From the NCBI RefSeq assembly GCF_014836535.1, contig NZ_JACSQP010000001.1:188849-252848 (forward strand): DNA of 64,000 nt, given 5' to 3'. The translations under genes and the position numbers were made by a program. The notes below the pieces were generated by a model that saw only the letters and a program-made list of their open reading frames with translations, made no database searches and had not been told where the DNA came from. Positions 42,209 to 50,649 of this stretch are shown one piece after another. Numbering within the stretch: position 1 is the stretch's first letter; the number at the start of each line of letters is the position of its first letter. Source of the stretch: Microbacterium pullorum. Its GTDB lineage: Bacteria; Actinomycetota; Actinomycetes; Actinomycetales; Microbacteriaceae.

Positions 42209-42703
42209 TCAGGCCGGAGGCGGTTCGGTGAGAGCGGCCGCGTACGCGCGTACCGACCGGTTGTAGGTCGGGAGGGTGGGCTCGAGCGCCTCGATCGCGA
42301 CCCGCAGCGCCTCGTCGACGCGTCCCGCACTGTGCAGCGCGAGCGCGAGGAACACCGCCGGTGCGGCGCCGACGGCGGTGTGCGCGGGCGCGGTCTCGAG
42401 CAGCGCGATGGCCTCGTCGACGCGGCCGAGGTTGCGCAGCGTCGACGCGTGCTGGATCACCAGCCGAGCAGCACGTGCGGCGTCGATGCCGGCGAGCCCC
42501 GCCCCCGTCGCGGCGGCGTAGTGCTCATCCGCCTCGGCTTCGTGCCCCGCAGAATCCATCGTCCCGCCCACCTCGAACGCGGCGAGGGCCGGGTGGGGTG
42601 CGGCATCCGCCAACGTACGCATGCGCTCGATGCGTTCGTCGTCGCCCATGTCAGGGTCGCCCCACACGCCCGCAACCTGTCGCTCCCACTCGTCGGCAGT
42701 CAT
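42209..42703 (-). CDS. Tetratricopeptide-repeat protein
   Basis: 164 residues, all alpha. It contains helix pairs of TPR type: [39 protein letters not shown] and [20 protein letters not shown]. The N-terminus ([20 protein letters not shown]) matches a small actinobacterial TPR family (TPR_5-like) of unknown partners. It is probably a cytoplasmic adaptor. It is convergent with the aminopeptidase gene (25-base gap), and the lipid-binding protein gene lies upstream on the same strand. Confidence 0.85.
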   Translation of the reverse strand: MTADEWERQVAGVWGDPDMGDDERIERMRTLADAAPHPALAAFEVGGTMDSAGHEAEADEHYAAATGAGLAGIDAARAARLVIQHASTLRNLGRVDEAIALLETAPAHTAVGAAPAVFLALALHSAGRVDEALRVAIEALEPTLPTYNRSVRAYAAALTEPPPA

Positions 42704-42731
42704 CCGGCCAGCGTATTGCGGGGCGGAGGTG

Positions 42732-43340
42732 TCAAGCGTCGGCGGTCACCCGCCACGCGAGGCCGGGGTAGTCGATCACCATGCCGTAGTGGTCGACCGT
42801 GATGTCGGAGGTGAACTCGCGGTCGCCGCTCTCGTACCGCACCAGTCGCTCCCCGCCCGGGCTGTGCGAGCTGTAGATCTGCTCCTGGCGGGTGACCTGC
42901 AGCGACGGCACGTCGACCCAGGCGATCGGAAGCTGGGTCTCATCGCGGTCTGCCCGGTGCAGGTTGAGCCGGCGGATCGGCATGAGGTTGGTCACCGGGC
43001 ACAGGCCGAGGTCGCAGTCGACGGCGCCGGTGAGGTCGACGTCGGCACCGATACCCGGCTTTGCGAGGTCGATGCTGCCGGTCTGCGCGACGGTGGAACG
43101 CCAGTCGCCTCCCCTGCCTCGGCGCAGGTCGAGGGAGCGCGACCAGCCCTTGCCGAGCGAGCGAACCCGCAGGTGGTCGGTCAGCCAGCCGTCTCCGACG
43201 TCGAGGGTCCATGAGAGGGTGTACCGCCTCGTCACCGAGGAGCCGTGCGCGCGCATGCCGGAGTCGCGGAATCGCACATAGGCGGTGTCGACGCGCGACG
43301 GGTCGTTCTCGCCGCGCCACTGATATCGCTCACTGTCCAC
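42732..43340 (-). CDS. Putative glycolipid-binding domain protein
   Basis: 202 residues. The start YQWRGENDPSRVDTAYVRFRD and YTLSWTLDVGDGWLTDHLRVRS belong to the 'putative glycolipid-binding' family, a bacterial beta-barrel domain. GAVDCDLGLCPVTNLMPIRRL and the C-terminal DYPGLAWRVTAD are well conserved in it. A ligand has been proposed only by structural analogy. No signal peptide is visible. The second 41-bp-period array lies upstream of this start. Confidence 0.88.
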   Translation of the reverse strand: MDSERYQWRGENDPSRVDTAYVRFRDSGMRAHGSSVTRRYTLSWTLDVGDGWLTDHLRVRSLGKGWSRSLDLRRGRGGDWRSTVAQTGSIDLAKPGIGADVDLTGAVDCDLGLCPVTNLMPIRRLNLHRADRDETQLPIAWVDVPSLQVTRQEQIYSSHSPGGERLVRYESGDREFTSDITVDHYGMVIDYPGLAWRVTADA

Positions 43341-43483
43341 TTTTCGTGTCTACCTTGCCGCTCACGCCGCGGCAACGGGGTTGCGTGGGATTCCGGCGAC
43401 GCGCCGATCTCCGGGCCACGCGGCGCTCTGCGCTCTGCGCTCTGCGCGCGCCGCTGCCGTCGACATCCGGGCCGGAGCCGTTC

Positions 43484-43589
43484 GTTGCCCGATACGCGCC
43501 CCGAACCGGGGTGCCCGGCGGTGCGTTGCCCGTTTCGCGCCCCGAACCGGGGTGTGGGGCGGTGTGTTGCCCGATACGCGCCCCGAACC
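43484..43589. repeat. Tandem array, three copies at 41-bp period, related to the array at 37537
   Basis: Copies start at 43484, 43525 and 43566. Each has GTTGCCCG, then ATA or TTT, then CGCGCCCCGAACCGGG. The right half is identical to the array at 37537-37729, the left half differs, so the strong palindrome is lost. As there, the array finishes just before the stop codon of a minus-strand gene (43603). Confidence 0.9.
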
Positions 43590-43602
43590 GGGCGGGTGGC
43601 GG

Positions 43603-43968
43603 TCAGAGGGTGCGTGGCGCGGGCGCGGGGGCCGTCGCCTGGAGGCGACGTTCGCGCATCGCGAGGAACAGCGGGAACGTGAACGCGAACGCCGTGACGG
43701 CCGACAGCACGATGTACAGCCACGCGTGCCGCATCCCGAGTCGACGCGCCTCGGTGACGATGAGCACGCATCCGGCGACGGCGACGACGAGCAGGTCCAC
43801 GCCGATCGACCCCACCGCGGGCCCGCCGCCGAAGATGTCGCCGAGGTAGTCGCGGCCGGCGACGACCGACCAGGCGTTCATGATGAAGGTGACCACGAGG
43901 CCCACGAGCGCGAGCACGAGGTAGGCGAGGGCGAGGGGTGTCCAGCGTGGCATCCGTGGGGTCGTCAT
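43603..43968 (-). CDS. DUF2834-like small membrane protein
   Basis: 121 residues with three helices: PLALAYLVLALVGLVVTFIM, GSIGVDLLVVAVAGCVLIVT and YIVLSAVTAFAFTFPLFLAM. EARRLGMRHAWLY between helices 2 and 3 and the position of FPLFLAMRER match DUF2834. Function unknown. The ATG at 43968 faces the divergent PadR gene. Its 3' end carries the three-copy repeat array. Confidence 0.82.
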   Translation of the reverse strand: MTTPRMPRWTPLALAYLVLALVGLVVTFIMNAWSVVAGRDYLGDIFGGGPAVGSIGVDLLVVAVAGCVLIVTEARRLGMRHAWLYIVLSAVTAFAFTFPLFLAMRERRLQATAPAPAPRTL

Positions 43969-44033
43969 GGCGGCATTGTCCTCCCTGGGAAGCACGTGTG
44001 CGAGCCAGCCGGACCCTGTTGTGCAGACCGTGA

Positions 44034-44045
44034 ACGATATATCGT
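44034..44045. promoter_or_regulatory. Perfect palindrome ACGATATATCGT upstream of padR
   Basis: A 12-base perfect palindrome in an otherwise GC-rich gap, 42 bases before the PadR start. PadR-family repressors typically bind such AT-rich dyads (ATAT centre) near their own promoters. It sits between divergent genes, so it could control DUF2834 too. Confidence 0.65.
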
Positions 44046-44086
44046 CAAGTATCGGTGAGACTCGCCGACGACGAAGGGGGACCATC

Positions 44087-44704
44087 ATGAGCGGTTCATA
44101 CGGCACGGGCGGTTTCGGACAGAGCGGACGCGGTGGCTTCGGGGGAGGCCCGGGCGGATTCGGCGGGGGATCCCACGGATTCGGCATCGGCGATCTCGGA
44201 CAGGGCATGTGGGATGCCGTCGACCAGCTGCGTCGCACGTTCGAGCAGCGCCCCAGTGGCACGAGCCGCATGGGACGCGGCGATGTGCGCATCGCCGTGC
44301 TCAGCCTGCTGGCGGAGCGGCCGATGCACGGATACCAGATCATCCAGGAGATCGAGGAGCGCAGCGGCGGCTCGTGGAAGCCCAGCGCCGGCAGTGTCTA
44401 CCCGACTCTGCAGCTGCTGGCCGACGAAGGCCTCATCACCGCTGAGGAAGCCAACGGTCGCAAGACGTACGCCCTCACCGAAGCAGGACGCGCCGAGGCG
44501 GACTCCGTCGCCGGCAAGTCCGCGCCGTGGGAGGGCCAGTCCAAGGAGAACGCGCGCATGACGGCGCTGCCGAAGGCCGGCATGGAGCTGGCTCAGGCCG
44601 CAGCGCAGGTGGGCCGGTCGGGCAATCCCGAGCAGGTCGCGGAAGCGGTCGAGGTGCTCAACGAGGCGCGTCGCCGGATGTACGCGCTTCTCGCGCAGAG
44701 CTGA
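44087..44704 (+). CDS. PadR family transcriptional regulator
   Basis: 205 residues. The N-terminal 50 residues are Gly/Phe-rich (YGTGGFGQSGRGGFGGGPGG), an extension seen in several actinobacterial PadR proteins. The winged helix runs from RIAVLSLLAERPMHGYQIIQ through SAGSVYPTLQLLADEGLITA to NGRKTYALTEAGR. The C-terminal helix region (GNPEQVAEAVEVLNEARRRM) gives dimerisation. It is a likely autorepressor acting at the palindrome. The AarF-type gene starts only five bases later, suggesting co-transcription. Confidence 0.93.
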   Translation: MSGSYGTGGFGQSGRGGFGGGPGGFGGGSHGFGIGDLGQGMWDAVDQLRRTFEQRPSGTSRMGRGDVRIAVLSLLAERPMHGYQIIQEIEERSGGSWKPSAGSVYPTLQLLADEGLITAEEANGRKTYALTEAGRAEADSVAGKSAPWEGQSKENARMTALPKAGMELAQAAAQVGRSGNPEQVAEAVEVLNEARRRMYALLAQS

Positions 44705-44709
44705 TCGGC

Positions 44710-46449
44710 GTGGCGGCGGAGCGTCGGGACGCGCGCACGGACGGTCCCGCTGACGGTGCCATTCGTGCGCGCTACCGGCGCATCCTGAGGTTCGCGGCGC
44801 GCGCGCTCGTGCAGTCGTGGTGGTTCGAGCTCTTCCTGCCCCGGTTCGGTCTCGCCCGCTTCGTCGCGCGGGGGCGCGCCGCGCGCATGACCCGCATCGC
44901 CCAGCGCTTCCACGTGCTCGCGGTCGATCTCGGCGGGCTCATGATCAAGGTCGGGCAGTTCATGTCGTCGCGCCTGGACGTACTGCCGCCCGAGATCACG
45001 AAGGAGCTCGAAGGGCTGCAGGATGAGGTGCCGCCGGTGCCGTTCCCCGCTATCCGTGCGGCGGCCGAAGCCGAACTCGGGATGCCGCTGGACCGTGCAT
45101 TCGCGGCGTTCGACGAGGTGCCGATCGCTGCGGCATCCCTCGGGCAAGCGCATCGCGCGCGGCTCGCGGCGCTCGACGTTGAACTCACCGGCCTCGAAGA
45201 CGTCGTGGTGAAGGTGCAGCGTCCCGGCATCCAGCAGATCGTCGACGTCGACCTGCTGGCGCTGCGGCGCGTGGCTCGGTGGCTGAGCCGCGTTCGAATC
45301 GTGGCGCGCCGCGTGGACATGCCCGCACTCGTGGAGGAGTTCGCGGTCACGAGCATGGCCGAGATCGACTACCTGCTCGAAGCCGGCAACGCGGAACGAT
45401 TCGCAGCGAATACCGCGGGCGACCCGCGCATCACCGTTCCTGAAGTGGTGTGGGAGCGCACCACGCGTCGGGTGCTGACCCTTGCCGACGTCACCGCCAT
45501 CAAGGTCAACGACGTCGACGCGCTGCGCGCCGCCGGCATCGACCCGACCGAGGTGGCGCACACGTTCGCCTCGGCGATGTTCCAGCAACTGTTCGGCGAC
45601 GGGTTCTTCCACGCCGACCCCCACCCGGGGAACATCTTCATCACCCCACGCGGTGCGGGCGCCTCGGCGGATGCCACGGGGTCGCAACCGTGGCAGTTGA
45701 CGTTCATCGACTTCGGGATGATGGGCGAGGTGACCCCGACCCTTCGCCGCGGGCTGCGCAAACTCGTGGTCGCCGTGGCGTCGCGCGACGGCAAGGGACT
45801 CGTCGACAGCATCCGTGATGTCGGGGCACTGTTGCCGTCGGCGGACACCCGCGAGCTGGAACGGGCGATGACCCAGCTGTTCGGGCGGTTCGGCGGGATG
45901 GGCCTGGCGGAACTGCAGCAGGTGGACCCGGCGGAGTTCCGCGACTTCGCGAGAGAGTTCGGTGACGTCGTGCGGGAGATGCCGTTCCAGCTGCCGGAGA
46001 ACTTCCTGCTGATCATCCGGTCGATGTCGCTGGTGTCGGGGGTGTGCAGCTCGCTGCAGCCCGACTTCAACATGTGGGAGGCGATCGAGCCATACGCCGG
46101 GCAGTTGATGCGGGATGAGCGCGGCAATCTGTTGCAGGACGTGGCACGGCAGGCGGTGTGGACCGCGTCGGTCGCGGCTGCGCTGCCGCGGCGGATCGAC
46201 GAAGTGATAGACCGCATCGACGAGGGGCGCATCGCGGTGGAGACGCCGCGCCTCGATCGACGCCTCGCCCGGCTGGAACGTGCGGCCCGGCGCATCGTGT
46301 CGGCCATTCTGTTCGGTGCGCTGCTGGTGGCCGGGGCGATCGTGCGGCCGGCGGACGAAGTGTTCGGCACAGTGCTGATGGTGATGTCGGTCGTGCCGCT
46401 CGCGCACGCGCTGTTCGCGGGTGTGGTGGGTTCGCGCGGGCCGTCATAG
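44710..46449 (+). CDS. AarF/ABC1/UbiB kinase family protein
   Basis: 579 residues from a GTG at 44710, five bases after the PadR stop. The unusual kinase-like signatures are LGGLMIKVGQFMSSRLDVLP (KxGQ motif), AASLGQAHRARLA (in place of the P-loop), VVVKVQRPG (Lys), FHADPHPGNIFI and FIDFGMMGE. Two C-terminal hydrophobic helices (about 530-575) anchor it to the membrane. UbiB proteins support quinone synthesis or lipid trafficking; menaquinone is the expected quinone here, which makes a role in quinone handling only an inference. Confidence 0.9.
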   Translation: MAAERRDARTDGPADGAIRARYRRILRFAARALVQSWWFELFLPRFGLARFVARGRAARMTRIAQRFHVLAVDLGGLMIKVGQFMSSRLDVLPPEITKELEGLQDEVPPVPFPAIRAAAEAELGMPLDRAFAAFDEVPIAAASLGQAHRARLAALDVELTGLEDVVVKVQRPGIQQIVDVDLLALRRVARWLSRVRIVARRVDMPALVEEFAVTSMAEIDYLLEAGNAERFAANTAGDPRITVPEVVWERTTRRVLTLADVTAIKVNDVDALRAAGIDPTEVAHTFASAMFQQLFGDGFFHADPHPGNIFITPRGAGASADATGSQPWQLTFIDFGMMGEVTPTLRRGLRKLVVAVASRDGKGLVDSIRDVGALLPSADTRELERAMTQLFGRFGGMGLAELQQVDPAEFRDFAREFGDVVREMPFQLPENFLLIIRSMSLVSGVCSSLQPDFNMWEAIEPYAGQLMRDERGNLLQDVARQAVWTASVAAALPRRIDEVIDRIDEGRIAVETPRLDRRLARLERAARRIVSAILFGALLVAGAIVRPADEVFGTVLMVMSVVPLAHALFAGVVGSRGPS

Positions 46450-46473
46450 CCTGATCGGTCCCGTGGCCGACGG

Positions 46474-46833
46474 TCAGTTCGCGATGGGCTTCTGGCGGGG
46501 CATGAACCATTCCACGAACTTCTTCGCCCGGCCGTCGGGGGCGAAGTGCACCTCCCACAGGTTCACATAGGAGGTGTCGCCCGGGTAGTCGACCGACCCG
46601 CTGATGATGCCGAGCTGGTCGTTCTCGATCAGCACCGAGAGGTTGTGGCGCGGATCCGCGCCCTCGGATTCGGGCCAGACATCGAGGATCGCATCGATGC
46701 CGCGTGCCGGTTCCGCGTCGTCGGGGCGGAACCAGTACTCGGCATCCTCGGTGAAGAGGGCGCGGACGTCGTCGGGGTGTTCGGACTTCCAGGCTGCGGT
46801 GTACCCGTCGAGCCAGGTGCGTGTTCTGCTCAT
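46474..46833 (-). CDS. NTF2-like/SnoaL-like protein
   Basis: 119 residues. The cone-shaped fold is indicated by TWLDGYTAAWKSEHPDDVRA, ALFTEDAEYWFRPDDAEPAR and NLWEVHFAPDGRAKKFVEWF. It belongs to the large nuclear-transport-factor-2-like superfamily; members bind or isomerise small hydrophobic compounds. No catalytic residues can be assigned. It is convergent with the AarF gene. The ATG at 46833 is preferred as it leaves the standard N-terminal helix complete. Confidence 0.85.
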   Translation of the reverse strand: MSRTRTWLDGYTAAWKSEHPDDVRALFTEDAEYWFRPDDAEPARGIDAILDVWPESEGADPRHNLSVLIENDQLGIISGSVDYPGDTSYVNLWEVHFAPDGRAKKFVEWFMPRQKPIAN

Positions 46834-46956
46834 GCGTCCGGTTTACCCGGGGCATGGACACCGGGCAATAGCATCCGGTGTCGCCCGGCGACGCGTCGGT
46901 CCCGTCGTGTCCGAGACGGCCACGGGGCGACCCCGCGCGGGTCGCTCGGCGGTGGA

Positions 46957-48291
46957 TCAGAAGGGTGCGGCGTCGAGCTCGGGTTCGGTCGCGAAGGCGA
47001 CTTCGGTGACGGGGCGGTCGATGTATTTGCGCCCGGTGGGCGAGGTCCACTCCAGGATGCCGCCAGGCAGCTGCACCACTCGCCAGGCTGAGTTGTGTTT
47101 GCCGGTGTGATGTCGCTCACAGAGGTGGGCGAGATTTCTTCGGTCGGTCGCTCCGCCCTCGGCGTACGCGATGGTGTGGTCGATGTCGCAGAGGCGTGCC
47201 GGCACGCGGCAGCCCGGGAACCGGCAGTGCTGATCGCGTGCCCGGAGGTAGCGGCGCATCTCCTCGCTGGGCCGGTAGCGGTCCACTTCGAGGACGCTGC
47301 CGGTGATGGGGTGAGTGAGGATGCGGTCCCATCCCGGTGCCTCGGCGGCGAGCATACGGGCGGTGGTGGCGTCGATCGGGCCGTAGCCGGCGAGCATGGC
47401 CGCGTCGAACGGGTCGGTCACCGCATCGCTGATGAGGCTGAGCACCGGAACGGTGACCTGGACATTCGCGCGGATGGCCCGCAGGCCACCGTCGGGGACG
47501 GAGACCGACGACGGCTCGCCGGTGAGCAGCAGATCGCTGAGCACGTCTGCGCGAAGCTCATCGAGCTTGCGGGTGTCGGGAGCTGCGTCGGTGGCGAACA
47601 GCGCGTCGTCGGCGCCCTCATCGCGCGTCGCCTGCACGAGGCGGGCGAACTGCGACATCCGGTCGAACGCGCCGTGCGCGAGCACGGCGGGCAGGATCGC
47701 CGCCAGCTCGGCCATGCCGTCATCGAGGTCGTTGACGAACACACGCCGGCCGAGGCGCGCATGCTGATGGCGCTCGTCGAATGTGGTCTCGGCATACCAC
47801 TCGGCGCGGCGGCGGGCGATGGGCGCCAGGCGTGAGGCGGCCTCGCTCTCGGCGTAGGGGAGTACGGAGTCCTCGTACTCCGTGCGCAATTCGGCGCGGT
47901 CGATGAGGGCGCCGTTGGCGACGATGATGCGCGCGTGCGCGATCGAGATGCGCCCGGCTTCGAGGGAGGCGAAGGTGGCGGGGTACTCGTTGACGAGGGT
48001 GGCGGCGTCGCCGATCTGCCGCTGCACGGTGCGATCACTCACGCGCCACGCGGCGGCGATCTCAGAGGCGGCGATGCGGTGGGGCATCTCAGCTTCGGAG
48101 CGGCGCTGCAGCCCGGCATCTGTCACCCAGTCGTCGATGATCCCGCTCGTCTGCGCGAGCAGCCGCGCCTCGTGCGCCTGGAGTCGCGCCATCTGTTCGC
48201 GCACGCCGATGAGGTCGGGAAGCACCTCGCCGAGCCGGCCGACGGCGCGCGCGGCGGCTTCGTCGGCGGGGAGGTATCGGCTGTCGTGCAT
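46957..48291 (-). CDS. DUF222-HNH endonuclease
   Basis: 444 residues. The N-terminal DUF222 helical region covers about 1-330, including WRVSDRTVQRQIGDAATLVN and EAGRISIAHARIIVANGALI. The C-terminal HNH domain is complete: CRFPGCRVPARLCDIDHTIA, YAEGGATDRRNLAHLCERHH and TGKHNSAWRVVQLPGG. Such genes occur in many copies in actinobacteria and resemble selfish or repetitive elements; no biochemical role is established. No intein or intron hallmarks are visible. The ATG at 48291 begins MHDSRYLPADE; an upstream ATG would add six residues. Confidence 0.93.
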   Translation of the reverse strand: MHDSRYLPADEAAARAVGRLGEVLPDLIGVREQMARLQAHEARLLAQTSGIIDDWVTDAGLQRRSEAEMPHRIAASEIAAAWRVSDRTVQRQIGDAATLVNEYPATFASLEAGRISIAHARIIVANGALIDRAELRTEYEDSVLPYAESEAASRLAPIARRRAEWYAETTFDERHQHARLGRRVFVNDLDDGMAELAAILPAVLAHGAFDRMSQFARLVQATRDEGADDALFATDAAPDTRKLDELRADVLSDLLLTGEPSSVSVPDGGLRAIRANVQVTVPVLSLISDAVTDPFDAAMLAGYGPIDATTARMLAAEAPGWDRILTHPITGSVLEVDRYRPSEEMRRYLRARDQHCRFPGCRVPARLCDIDHTIAYAEGGATDRRNLAHLCERHHTGKHNSAWRVVQLPGGILEWTSPTGRKYIDRPVTEVAFATEPELDAAPF

Positions 48292-48385
48292 AGGTCCATT
48301 GTCCCGCACCCCTCCGACATTGATTCGATGCTTTGCGCGAACTGTGGATAACTGATGCGAATATTTGCGCTAAGAGCGGCAGGCG

Positions 48386-49441
48386 TCAGTATCCGAAGGC
48401 GCTCAGCAGGAGGGGAAGCAAGGCGGCGATGCCGAACGGAGCCATGGAGATCGCGACAAGCCCGCCCATTGACCACGCGCGCCGCCGCCGACGTGCGCTC
48501 ATGAATTCCTCGCGGAGCTCGGCGAACGCACCCAGATCCGCGCTCGGAATGGGCGGATGGCCCCAGGTGGCGGGCGTGACGGCCCGGTCGAACAGCTCAG
48601 CGACCTGCGCCGGAGCGAGCCCCTGCGGGCGGCCGCGCAGCCACGAAGCGAGGCGCGGCGACAGGAGGACGACGACTCGCTCTGGGCGCTCATGGACGGT
48701 GAACTTGCCGACGCCCACCAGCGCGACGATCGGTGTGACATCGACCGGCGTTTCCGCCCCGCGGGACAGTAGCTTCGCGGCGCGGGTCGCCTCGTGCTCG
48801 GCGTTGCGCAGATGGTCCGTGCGCCTGCCGTTGACCGTCAGGTTCCGGCTCGCGAGCCAGACCTTTCCACCCTGGTGGTGCTTCGAATTGATCGTGAAGA
48901 CTCCTGCGGGCCCGATGAGGAGATGGTCTAGATCACTGCCCCGAGTCCCCACGGGGAGGGCATGGATGGCGTGCCATTCCGGGCCGAGCTGGTCGATGAT
49001 GCGAGCGACCTCGATCTCGCCGAGGGCTCCCGAGAACCATGACCGAGCCTCCGCGCTCAACGGCGAGACGCCGAAGAAGCGTTGAATGGCAGAACGCTTC
49101 GGTGCGGTGGCCTGCATGCTCAAGGTCTGGGCGATGACGGCTGACCCGGGTGCGCGCAGGCGCAGGATGTCTGGATCGCCCGCGGTCTGGGGCGAGGAGG
49201 CGAGCAGCTCGGGTTCCGCAGGAAGCTCGACGACAATCGCTGAATCCGTGGGTGCGGCCATCTGCGGATCGAGGGATGCCGGTGTACCCGCGGGCACGCA
49301 CGAGACGCATCGCACGCGGCGGTGCTCGCGGTCGTAGATCGCCTCGCTTCGTGCCGCCAGCGGGGCGGCGCACAGGTGGCACGTGCCGGCGTATCGCAGC
49401 CGCATGCGTCGCTCGTCGTCGGCGCTGGGTCGGTCGTCCAT
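48386..49441 (-). CDS. NERD (nuclease-related) domain protein with zinc ribbon and C-terminal membrane helix
   Basis: 351 residues. Two Cys pairs near the N-terminus (CHLCAAPL and CVSCVP) form a probable zinc ribbon. The NERD domain at about 130-250 shows GALGEIEVARIIDQLGP, TRGSDLDHLLIGPAGVFTIN and SKHHQGGKVWLASR. Asp and Lys align with the nuclease-fold active site. One membrane helix ends the protein (GLVAISMAPFGIAALLPLLL). The family is of unknown function and often plasmid- or phage-linked. It lies next to the DUF222-HNH gene, which may form a nuclease-rich patch. Confidence 0.88.
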   Translation of the reverse strand: MDDRPSADDERRMRLRYAGTCHLCAAPLAARSEAIYDREHRRVRCVSCVPAGTPASLDPQMAAPTDSAIVVELPAEPELLASSPQTAGDPDILRLRAPGSAVIAQTLSMQATAPKRSAIQRFFGVSPLSAEARSWFSGALGEIEVARIIDQLGPEWHAIHALPVGTRGSDLDHLLIGPAGVFTINSKHHQGGKVWLASRNLTVNGRRTDHLRNAEHEATRAAKLLSRGAETPVDVTPIVALVGVGKFTVHERPERVVVLLSPRLASWLRGRPQGLAPAQVAELFDRAVTPATWGHPPIPSADLGAFAELREEFMSARRRRRAWSMGGLVAISMAPFGIAALLPLLLSAFGY

Positions 49442-49605
49442 GAGTCCCCCGGGTCGTGACGAGCGGCGTCACACGCGGTCGCGATCGGAGGCTCCTCACT
49501 CGGCATTCAAGCAGGGATTCCCTCGGGGAGTCGACTTGTGCTCCCGCGTCTCGGTGCGCCGGGGGGCGGCAGAACGGCGCGTCATGCGCCAGCGCCCGCC
49601 CCTGC

Positions 49606-50550
49606 CTACGCCTCCCCGGTCGCCCGCGCGCGCCGGGCGAGCACCGCGCGGACGCCCAGCCCGACGCCGGCGGCGACCACCACGCCGAGGATCGGGCGCA
49701 GCGCGAGTTCCGGGATGAACAGCGCGGCGCGGAAGACGCTGCTGCCGTAGTCGAGCATCTCCAGCGGCTGGCCGAGGATCAGGCGGAACCCGAGCGCGTT
49801 GGTGAGGCCCGTGATGAGGGCAGGCGCGATCCAGACGATGGCCACGGTGGCCACGGCGGCGATGATGCGGCCCACCGAGCGCAACCCCGCCCACGCGATC
49901 GCGACGCCCGCGAGAACGGGCGTGATCCACGGCACGATCCAGAGCAGCAGCGGTTCCCCGGCGACGGGGGAAGCGAACGGGCGGAGGAGAGACGACAGCC
50001 AGGGACTCGCTGCGACAGCACCGATCGCCAACCCGGTGAGCGCCCCGCCGCGCGGAGCGCGTGCGATGAGCGCGGCGACCGCGACCCCGATCGCCACGGT
50101 CGCGAGCGAGCCGGCGCTGAGGGCGGCGACGTAGAGGTCCGCCTCGATGCGGTCTTGCAAGGTGGCGGCCACGGTGGTCGCGGTCTGCACGACGGCGGCG
50201 ACCTGCGGCACGACCAGCCCGGCGAGCAGCAGGGGAGTGGCCCGCGGCGTGCGGCCGACCCCGAGAGCGCGACCGGCGATTCCCGCGACGGCCGCACCGA
50301 CGACGAGCAGCGCGAAGATCCACACCACGTCGTACTGGCTGAACGGCAGCAGCACGATCGGGAGATCGGTCGGCGCGAACGCCGAGAGGTTCTGCACCGG
50401 CATCCGCGCGCCGGTGATGAGCCAGGGCAGCAACCCGAACACGGCGGATGCCACGCCCACGCCGAGGTGAACCCAGGGCGATCGTGCGCGGGTCTCCTCG
50501 GTGCGACCGACGTGTACGGGTGCGGTGGGAAGGACGGGCTCGGCGTTCAT
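49606..50550 (-). CDS. Multipass membrane protein, unknown
   Basis: 314 residues with about eight helices, including WVHLGVGVASAVFGLLPWLI, DVVWIFALLVVGAAVAGIAG, SAGSLATVAIGVAVAALIA and GRIIAAVATVAIVWIAPALI. A Pro/Thr/Val-rich N-terminus (30 residues) is cytoplasmic. No transporter or enzyme motif is seen. The gap before it (49442-49605) holds no gene. It lies 99 bases downstream of the transglycosylase-like gene on the same strand. Confidence 0.78.
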   Translation of the reverse strand: MNAEPVLPTAPVHVGRTEETRARSPWVHLGVGVASAVFGLLPWLITGARMPVQNLSAFAPTDLPIVLLPFSQYDVVWIFALLVVGAAVAGIAGRALGVGRTPRATPLLLAGLVVPQVAAVVQTATTVAATLQDRIEADLYVAALSAGSLATVAIGVAVAALIARAPRGGALTGLAIGAVAASPWLSSLLRPFASPVAGEPLLLWIVPWITPVLAGVAIAWAGLRSVGRIIAAVATVAIVWIAPALITGLTNALGFRLILGQPLEMLDYGSSVFRAALFIPELALRPILGVVVAAGVGLGVRAVLARRARATGEA

Positions 50551-50649
50551 GTTTCCCCCTCTGCCGCGCGCGGCACCGACCGGCGCCGCAAGCCTAGGGG
50601 GAAGGGCCCGCCACGCCGCGGATGCGACGCGCCGGACCCGGCGATCGAC

